A DNA stretch of 64,000 nt from Gordionus sp. m RMFG-2023 (taxonomy: Eukaryota; Nematomorpha; Gordioida; Chordodea; Parachordodidae). Every line of letters starts with the position of its first letter. The stretch's first letter is position 1. Where the stretch lies: NCBI RefSeq assembly GCF_954871325.1, contig NC_088775.1, forward strand, positions 66,565,561 to 66,629,560. Direction: 5' to 3'. Below are positions 58,201 to 64,000 of the stretch, one piece after another. The position numbers were made by a program, and so were the translations under genes. Under the pieces are notes generated by a model. The model was not told where the DNA came from. It ran no database searches and worked only from the letters and a program-made list of their open reading frames with translations.

Positions 58201-61200
58201 TTTATTTTAAAAAATTAGGTATGAGCTAGGGATGTTAAGTCGGGAATATTTACTGGGAATTTATTGAAAGTGAATATTCCCAAAAAACCCAATTTTTTAA
58301 ATTTTAAAAATCATTTTAAAAAAGTTAAATCCTATATCTTATAAATATTCATGAATAGCATAAAAATTTACCCCCCCCCCTCCCCCCAATCAAAATTTTA
58401 CAAATATTTGAATATCAATTTTCCAACATAAAACTTATTTTTTATAAATAAATTTTATTATAATTTCCTTTCCTTGTGAGTACATTAATATTATTTAAAA
58501 ATATTAATAAAATGGAAAAATTTTTAGTCAAAGAGATTGAAATCAAACGGTAATTTATTTTATTATTGTATATAATTATTTTATTAAATTCAAAATTATT
58601 AGTGAGTTAGAATTAATAAGTATTTTTAATAATATTTTAATTATTAATAAATATCTATAATTTTTTAAACATTTTTCATTTTTACTTCCATTTTGTAGAA
58701 CAGAAGAAATAGAAATACAAAAGTTAAATAAGGCTGACCATGAAAAAAAGTAATGTGTCGTCAGAAGCGATATCATTATTGAATTCAATTGATCATTTAG
58801 AGTTTATCATTGTTGGTAGTTGCATCAATAAATTATTTTCCTATAGCTCACTACTTTGTAGAAATTTACAAAAACCAAATTTAGATTTGATTCAGGTTAG
58901 TGATTGGCGGAAAATATATATGAATAGGTAGATACAATAAGAATGAATGCAGATGAATATTTCCATAATATTTATCTAGACGTTGAATCGAAGGCTAAAT
59001 TTTATGATAGAACACTAATTAAACCTAATCTAGCACCTAAGCAATTATTGAAATGTAAAATAAATATTGGCTCAACTGAAGAATATTATAAAATATCCAT
59101 CATCATCCCATTCTTAGATACCTCTTTATCGCAAATAAAAGTACGGTTTTTAGATAAAAAAAACAAGTCTTTAGCAATCTTCAAGTTTTATTACCCAAAG
59201 ATCCTTCTTCGTTTTCTAATGCCACTATTGGTAAAATTTTATTCCTATGATATTTATACTGAAATAAATTTAATCAGTGAATTCGAATTGTGGTATAAAT
59301 ATTTAAGTTTAGCTATTTTACCTGAGCATGCTATTGATGCGCTCAATCGGTGTAAAGAAACCATGGCTCAATTTCCTAATATTTTGAAGTTGTTTTATAT
59401 TCTTGCATGTTTGCCTATTAGAACATGTACGAATGAAAGGACTTTTTCCAACTTGAGAAGGTTGAAAACATATTTACGAAGTACTACTTCCGAATCTCGG
59501 CTAAATGGGTTAGCTCTGTTAAATATCCACAGAGATTTGGTTCCAACGACAAACGAAATTCTTGATGAATTGGCAACATTCCCACGAAAATTAAAAATCA
59601 CATTATAATTATAGTACTTAATAAAAATTTTTGTATAATATTGTATTTGATAAGAAGTTAAAAAAAAACTTGTTTTTTAAATTATTTTCTAGTCAATATT
59701 TTATACACACTACTATTAGTATTTTCAATAAAAAAATTATATTCTACTTATATTGTATGAGAATTTAAGCTGAGGCTAGTTTTTAAAGCAAATTTAATAA
59801 AAAAAATGACATTATTATTTCAACTATACATTTAAAAAAACTTTATTAAATATAATATACCTAACTTAAAATAATAAAAAATAGGCTTGTAATATCCATA
59901 AGCACGAATTAGTAAATAATAGTTAAAAATAGAAATATTATCATTATTAAATTATAAATAATTTAAAAGAATAGCTAAAACATAAGACATGGCAGAAGAC
60001 AGGGGAAAAGCTGGCCGAAGGCCATGTAAGGGGGGTTTGGGGGTGAAGCCCCAAAAAAATTCTCCCCCCCCCATAAGAAAACCCTAAATACGTCACTGTT
60101 TGGATACATAATTTAGAATATTATTGTAGCTCACATTTTATAGTTTTTGTTTCCTAAGCCTAGTAACAATTATATTTTATTTAACTGTACAACTTTACCC
60201 AAAACAGATTACTTATTTATCTAGATATAATTTAATTCACTTTTGGATATTGATGGATATAATGAAACACCTTTATAAATATCTTTAGTGTCACAAATCA
60301 AATATGGCTAGTTAATTTTAACTTTTATCTATAAATCATTCAATAAATAAAACATAAAATGTTAATTAAATGTCGTTAAAAACTTCTCCCTCCCAGCCTT
60401 CAATTGAATTTGTAACGATTTCCAATTCAAATTCCTTTTGCTTCCTAATGTCTTGCAGTTGTACCTGGATATTGCATTTGTTAAAAAAAATGATTATAAA
60501 ATACCCAACAGAAGTTAAGAAAACATCCCCATCATTGCTGCAAAAATTTTAAAATATCGATTTTACTATTAAAAATATAATTTAATAAAATTACATATGA
60601 AATCAATAAAAATGTGGATATTTAAGGTTATGAAATAAATTACCATAAGGTCGCAGTATAATTCGATAGCTCTTTGAATATCGCCACGATCTACGTGATT
60701 TTCCTATGTTATTATAAATTGACTCAAATATAAATTCGTAAATAAAAAAATGCACAGGGCCGATTTTTGCAAATTTTAAAAATACATTTTATGCAACTTC
60801 ATGAGATTAGAGGTTAGTCTTAAGTTAAAAAATTATCAAATATTACATAAATTATTTTTATCTAATTTGTCTAAATTCAATATCATGAAATATGCTAGAT
60901 ATTCTTCAACTTATATATTAAAAGATGCATCGATACCACATATCGGCCGGTGTTGGCATCTGTAAATACTTTTTATTTTTTGCCAATACAAAATATTTAA
61001 TCATCTTGTTTAGTTGAATAACTTTTCACAACAATTTTGAGATAATATTTTTTGCAAAATATATTAAATATTTGTATAATCTATCACATAAAATTATTAG
61101 TATACAAAATTCTGTTTGTTACATTTTCGTTCTCATATTTATATTAGTTTTGTCTAGTTAAAAAAAAAGAACAATCACTGTCCGAAAAGAAAATCCCGAA

Positions 61201-61924
61201 TTCATAATTTATTTCGCTCATTATTGGCGGACCGAGATATCTAAACAAGATTATATTCGGAAACTAATTTTTATAAAAAAATTTTACCGATTTTAAATTT
61301 CAAAAATTAATTTTAATAAAATTTTATATATTTAAAATAAAAAAATTGATGAATTAAAGTTAAAATCATAAAGCAATTGTGACGTGCTTTCTGTATTTTC
61401 AATATATAAGTATCGGTGCTTGGTATCGGTCTGTACCCGGCAGTATAGGTATCGGCCAAAACATGATATCGGTGCACCTCTGATATTAAACACTCGATTT
61501 AGGAATTTGTGGCGAAGTAATCTTGACATAATAATAGTCTAAAAAATATTACTGGCTACGGCCCTGTAGGTATAATAATATGTGTATAAAATGAATAGGT
61601 AATACGGGTAATAAACGGTACAATTCTCTTAAAAAGGTCGGGTATCTTTCCAAGTGCCTAAAAGGAAGGCTTAAACCAGCACATAGCTTTTTCCAATGTT
61701 CCACCTCGCTGATTTTCTTGATATTAACATTTTTGGTACTCGGTTGACTGACATTTTGAAGATTATTCAAGGTATTTAAATAGGTTTGGATGCCATCCCT
61801 TTTAACGTCTATCACTATTCTCATAGCAGAAGGATGATTTGAACAGTATTTTTTGATGAGCGAAGAAATTTGTGGATATGTTTTGAGAAATAATCCTCCT
61901 ATTCGTTGATGCTCAATTTTGGAC
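52019..61924 (-). CDS. Pix: PIX/ARHGEF7-like Rho guanine nucleotide exchange factor (partial, seven exons)
   Basis: Exons (minus strand): 61924-61606, 60703-60644, 60464-60384, 55120-54944, 54835-54751, 53122-52520, 52248-52019. All junctions have GT/AG sites and keep phase; together they encode about 517 residues and a stop. The family exchanges GDP for GTP on Rac/Cdc42 and binds PAK and GIT at cell adhesions. Diagnostic blocks: NHPSAM, LSLPF-HLERYPT and QDIRKQKEFEL...EGWEGENIKALGHI (DH end to PH start), then KYFVLFPETLLIISP, GFLYEGKIP and CNN...E (PH). Order and spacing follow vertebrate beta-PIX. The 5' exons (SH3, first DH half) were not found, and no C-terminal coiled coil was seen. Introns carry a MULE, hATs and MITEs. 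Confidence 0.88.
52520..53122 (-). CDS. Pix: Pix-like exon: end of PH domain and Ser-rich tail
   Basis: 603 nt; acceptor AACCCAG|G gives phase 1 in, and donor ATATA|GTTTTA gives phase 1 out. Begins (G)ILIDPIIAQCNNIKEKDRF, matching the last PH helix of PIX (ERILVSCNNQQDLQEW). The following about 170 residues are Ser/Thr/Asn/Lys-rich without recognised domains, with PPPINISRKK as the only proline cluster. An alternative upstream AG (53146) would break the phase, which is why the inner acceptor was chosen. Confidence 0.85.
54213..54326 (+). pseudogene. possible transposase DNA-binding fragment in an intron
   Basis: Plus-strand open stretch inside the intron between 54751 and 53122, reading KNESDVKGYLLAAKFKKLAY...NLSNKWF. 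The spacing of A-K/LA and S-WF resembles CENP-B/pogo helix-turn-helix domains. Too short and diverged to be sure. Confidence 0.25.
54591..54732. mobile_element. possible small Ac-like hAT element in an intron
   Basis: Left CAAAGTCCTTGG and right complement of TAGAGTCCTGCA form weak inverted ends around 142 bp carrying GGTCAGGTCC words. No target duplication is visible. It lies 19 bp from the donor end of the exon at 54751. Confidence 0.35.
54751..54835 (-). CDS. Pix: Pix-like exon: mid PH domain
   Basis: 85 nt; acceptor AAATAG|G, donor ACAG|GTATAA; phase 0 in, phase 1 out. Encodes GKIPIAGLKTESIKVSEN, corresponding to GKLPTTGMTITKLEDSEN of PIX, then an Ile/Thr strand. Confidence 0.9.
54944..55120 (-). 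CDS. Pix: Pix-like exon: first half of PH domain
   Basis: 177 nt, 59 codons, phase 0 at both ends; acceptor CCAAG|A, donor GAG|GTATGT. Begins NIKALGHIVSI (PIX: DIKTLGNV) and contains EKYFVLFPETLLIISPN and LNGFLYE. The Asn-rich insertion before EKYF corresponds to the variable beta1-beta2 region. Confidence 0.9.
55522..57686 (-). mobile_element. FLYWCH-MULE (Mutator-like) transposon in a host intron
   Basis: Contains a minus-strand FLYWCH plus MULE transposase. Possible inverted ends GGAAAAAAAACCCTAG (55522) and complement of GGAAAAAAAACCCCTGG (57686) give a 2.2-kb element. The expected 9-bp duplication is not seen, so the ends are tentative. Confidence 0.6.
55732..57258 (-). pseudogene. FLYWCH-domain MULE transposase
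   Basis: On the minus strand: a FLYWCH zinc finger (57258-57005; KIIFKGYSYTIHKK, RWRCSKY, HNHPSN), a linker with EDSIKRTLRNHKA, a probable intron near 56850-56810, then the MULE core (56798-56202). In the core, WYMDGNFDMSP supplies the first catalytic Asp, YMDFEKFAMSA the second, and CFYHLCQSTYRKIQ lies at the conserved helix. The C-terminal region (56160-55732) has ILEYFDKNY and NNQCEVWNHHFSNLVGNKHPS. A TAA and frame changes near 56200 interrupt the core-to-C-terminal passage, and the exon junction does not keep phase, so it is inactive, though well preserved. Confidence 0.82.
58330..60098 (+). mobile_element. hAT transposon, family A copy 2, in a host intron
   Basis: Homologous in opposite orientation to 2929-4979, starting with C-runs at about 58371 (homology begins near 58330, where the outer left end is lost) and ending at 60098 with CAGTGACGTATTTAGGG read inward. 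It lacks the MITE present in copy 1 and so provides the empty site near 59695-59704. It lies between host exons 60384 and 55120, on the opposite strand to the host gene. Confidence 0.85.
58512..59608 (+). pseudogene. hAT transposase C-terminal fragment (family A, copy 2)
   Basis: Exon 1 58512-58549 encodes MEKFLVKEIEIK; a GT...TTTTGTAG intron follows; exon 2 runs 58699-59608. Exon 2 holds VSSEAISLLNSID, a long helical region (221 open codons from 58943), LNRCKETMAQFPN, CTNERTFSNLRRL and a basic end. One extra A in an A-run near 58746 shifts the frame relative to copy 1, and a TAG follows near 58930. No zinc finger or complete catalytic triad is present. Confidence 0.8.
60384..60464 (-). CDS. 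Pix: Pix-like exon: DH-PH linker
   Basis: 81 nt, 27 codons, phase 0 at both ends; acceptor ATCCAG|G, donor GAA|GTTTTT. Encodes QDIRKQKEFELEIV and SIEGWEGE, equivalent to the conserved RKRKELELQIL...NWEG linker of PIX. Followed by a 5.3-kb intron holding a hAT and a MULE. Confidence 0.85.
60644..60703 (-). CDS. Pix: Pix-like exon: late DH helix
   Basis: 60 nt, 20 codons, phase 0 at both ends; acceptor ACATAG|G, donor ATG|GTAATT. Encodes ENHVDRGDIQRAIELYCDLM, matching the PIX stretch around HTDRQDIQKSMAAFKNL. Confidence 0.82.
60755..61566. mobile_element. possible hAT filling the intron between two DH exons
   Basis: CAGGGCCG starts at 60755 and its complement (GGCTACGGCCCTG) ends at 61566, leaving only about 50 and 40 bp of intron outside. 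Only the outer 8 bases of the ends match and no duplication was found, so this is tentative. A second element (60920-61482) lies inside it. Confidence 0.35.
60920..61482. mobile_element. word-repeat element with CCGATA motifs
   Basis: Ends AAAAGATGCATCGATA (left) and complement of CAGAGGTGCACCGATA (right). Subterminal DNA at both ends is packed with ACCGATA/TATCGG words. About 563 bp and non-coding. Its CAGAGGTG-type end suggests hAT. Confidence 0.6.
61606..61924 (-). CDS. Pix: Pix-like exon: second half of DH domain
   Basis: 319 nt; acceptor CTCGAAAG|G, donor CCC|GTATTA, entering in phase 2 and leaving in phase 0. Encodes EHQRIGGLFLKTYPQ, KKYCSNHPSAMRIV and CAGLSLPFRHLERYPTFLRE. These line up with the PIX region around QRVGG, CANHPSA and LSKPFMRLDKYPTLLKEL, as I remember that family. 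The exact acceptor is less certain than the donor, because no upstream exon was found to test its phase. Confidence 0.85.
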
Positions 61925-63072
61925 CTTTCGAGAAAGAAATTATATGAGAATCATCATAGTATTAGAAGAATATAAAATATAGAAAAACATACCAATTAAA
62001 ATATTATTGATTCTTTAAATTACCATATTATCAAGAACGATTGGACAAAATTATTCAATTAAAATAATTTGAGAAAAAAAAACAAAATGGTAACTTAAGC
62101 TATTTTACTATTTACCCGAAACAGACTCACAGTCGGCATGAGCGAGGGCCGCCAAATTTTGTTTCTTGTTCGATTTAATGAAAAAAATATGCAAATTTTA
62201 ATATTTTTAAAAAAATTAATACTTTACTACTAAAATAGTCAAAGGAAAAGATGGCCATATTCTGAACCCAGGTCGATAATTCATTTTGCGCACATAATGT
62301 TAAAATGGCATTCGTTTCATTTAGGCCAAAAAAAAATTTTTTAAATAAATCGTTTAATACAATTTTAAAAAAAAGAAAAAGATTTGACATTTCGCCATAT
62401 CTTGCCAACCCCTTCACGCACAGAAATTTATGTCCAAAATCCGATTAGGTAAATTTTTTTATTGAAAATAATGAAAATTTATAGCAAAAATCTCATATAA
62501 TTTCGTTATAATGTTATTTTTATTTCATAAGATATTATAAAAATTAAAATGGGACAAGACATCTGCTATCCCACTGTGCATATAAAAATATTTATGATTT
62601 ATTATTTTTTCTTCACGCTATTTTATTGTAATATATACTCTTTAATATATTATATTTTAAAATATTTTATAAATTATTAATTAAATTTTTTAATCCTGTT
62701 TTTTAAATTCAAATATATAAAATAAGGTTGAGTTACAAATAAGTATTTAGTATATTTATTTCAAAATTGCACACCAGTAACAAAAGATCTGCAATACCTG
62801 ACACATCGGGTAACCTCTTTTTGGGCCAAACCAAAAAAAAATAAATGGACCAGGCCAGGTTAAGCAAAAATTGTTATCAATATATATATGATGAATTCTG
62901 ATATTTCATAGAAGTAATTACTCCCCAAGATTATAAATTGACATATTTACAATTTATTATATTTTAACTTTTTTAGTATATTTTTTAGTTCAGTTTATAT
63001 ACTTTTTACAAATCAATCTAAATACATCAATTAATTAACATACACAATTAACAATATATTTGAATACAATTT
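61925..63072. other. AT-rich stretch; upstream exons of the host gene not found
   Basis: Minus-strand open pieces (62340-62232 with a WVQNMAIF stretch, and 62155-62110 with LAALAHADCESVSG followed by GGTAAAT) look protein-like, but neither joins the DH exon in phase nor resembles the missing DH helices. A GC-word patch at 62790-62880 (CCAGGCCAGG) resembles small hAT ends. Confidence 0.35.
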
Positions 63073-63073
63073 A

Positions 63074-64000
63074 TCATATTATTAATTGCCTTTTGAGGTT
63101 AATTGATTGTATTACATCTATTCTCTCCTTTCTCTCGAATTTACATTGCATAAATTGTTTTCTTATCCTTTTTGAATAACGGCTACCTGTACTTTCGTTC
63201 TCTACCACGGGTTGATCTGTACTGTCGATTTCCATCTTATCATTTATGCTAATATTTTTGGTTATTGAGTCTTGTATCGGATCAATGTCTTTAGTCATCG
63301 AGTCGTGCCTAGGATCAATGTTTTTGGAATTATAGTCTTGTATATGATCACTTTCATCCATTCTTGGTATAGTTTGCATCGTGTATACTTATTTTCCTTT
63401 CTCTCTATTTTTAAAATCGTAATCTTCGAACCTATGTTTTAACTAATTAATATGTATTCTCTATAACCCTAATTGAGTCTTAGCTAAAAATGTCATTGGT
63501 CCTGTTCTTTTAACGATGATACCTGGTATCCCAATATCATTTTTAAAATCTTTTGAATATATTTTCTCATTTATATTAAAAAAAACCTGGTAACTGGGGT
63601 ATGTATGGATGAGGATAAATTAATTTTATTAATTTTAGGGGTCCTATGGGTTGAAATTTAAGCATAATTGAACTTGGTGATTGTTTTGTGGTTATTTGTG
63701 GCGTATTTTGATAATTAAACAGATAATCTTGTATTTTATTATAATCATATGTTTTTTAAAAAATTTTTAAAGTTTATATTAACCGCTCCGCTTCTCCGTT
63801 GGTTCTAGGGTAGTACGGGGCACTATATACATTTCTAATTGATAATTGTTTGCAAAATAAACTGAATTCTCTACTTTGAAATGGGGGCCCATTATCCGTA
63901 ACACTCGTATTGGGGTAACCGAAAATAGCAAAAAGTCTTAACAATATCTTTCTTACTTCTGTAAAAGTATTTGTCGACAGTTTTTGTATTTCAGGCCATT
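63074..64000 (-). mobile_element. third gypsy-like LTR element fossil, integrase end, runs off the window
   Basis: Minus strand: integrase core near 63930-63770 (a DNGPPF block near 63890 and YPRTNGEAER near 63795), then a decayed integrase C-terminal part, and a 101-codon acidic/basic tail (63379-63074) with two similar HDSMTKDIDP/QDSITKNISI segments and a basic end. This is the 3' part of a Ty3/gypsy-type polyprotein; the rest lies beyond 64000. Several breaks. No LTR was confirmed downstream. Confidence 0.7.

Noticed and set aside
62110-62340. Upstream exons of the Pix-like gene (open pieces with WVQNMAIF and LAALAHADCESVSG)
   Set aside because: They do not join the exon at 61924 in phase and show no resemblance to the missing DH helices.
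1-64000. CRISPR arrays, bacterial operons, riboswitches or a replication origin
   Set aside because: The DNA is eukaryotic in character (introns, LINEs, hAT, gypsy); the tandem repeats present are minisatellites without spacers.

Overview
The window is very AT-rich eukaryotic DNA, best explained as a repeat-laden piece of an animal genome. The reasons are one intron-containing host gene of an animal-specific family (a PIX/ARHGEF7-like Rho exchange factor) and a typical animal mix of transposons: hAT, FLYWCH-MULE, piggyBac, several LINE types and Ty3/gypsy-like LTR elements. The species cannot be named from sequence alone; the host protein is quite divergent, which would suit a fast-evolving invertebrate.

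Host gene: on the minus strand, seven exons between 61924 and 52019 join in phase at plausible GT/AG sites. They encode the second half of a DH (RhoGEF) domain, a PH domain and a Ser/Thr-rich C-terminal tail ending in a stop codon. The 5' part of the gene was not found. Its introns are loaded with transposons: a FLYWCH-MULE and a 2-kb hAT share one 5.3-kb intron. A hAT-like miniature element lies about 50 bp past the stop codon and carries a possible polyadenylation signal.

Layout. 1-16 kb: hAT copies (2929-4979, 14837-16087), a minus-strand LINE (about 5945-8650) holding a hAT-type MITE, foldback elements, and a transposase relic at 11.4-12.0 kb. 16.7-32.0 kb: an old LTR element whose 3' LTR was split by LINE sequence. 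Inside that split lie a hAT with its own nested MITEs, a second LINE 3' end, a minus-strand gypsy fossil and a piggyBac relic. 32.6-40.6 kb: a full-length hAT with 13-bp inverted ends and an 8-bp target duplication, carrying a young gypsy element (34684-39077) in one of its introns. 40.6-48.8 kb: decayed LINEs of at least two kinds. 49.7-51.4 kb: a minisatellite between direct repeats, one of them holding another hAT. 52.0-61.9 kb: the host gene. 63.1-64 kb: the end of a third gypsy-like fossil running off the window.

Most of the interest lies in the exact insertion junctions, in an empty paralogous site that proves one MITE moved, in a structured LINE 3' UTR preserved in two copies, and in a set of small elements whose subterminal DNA is built from short repeated words.
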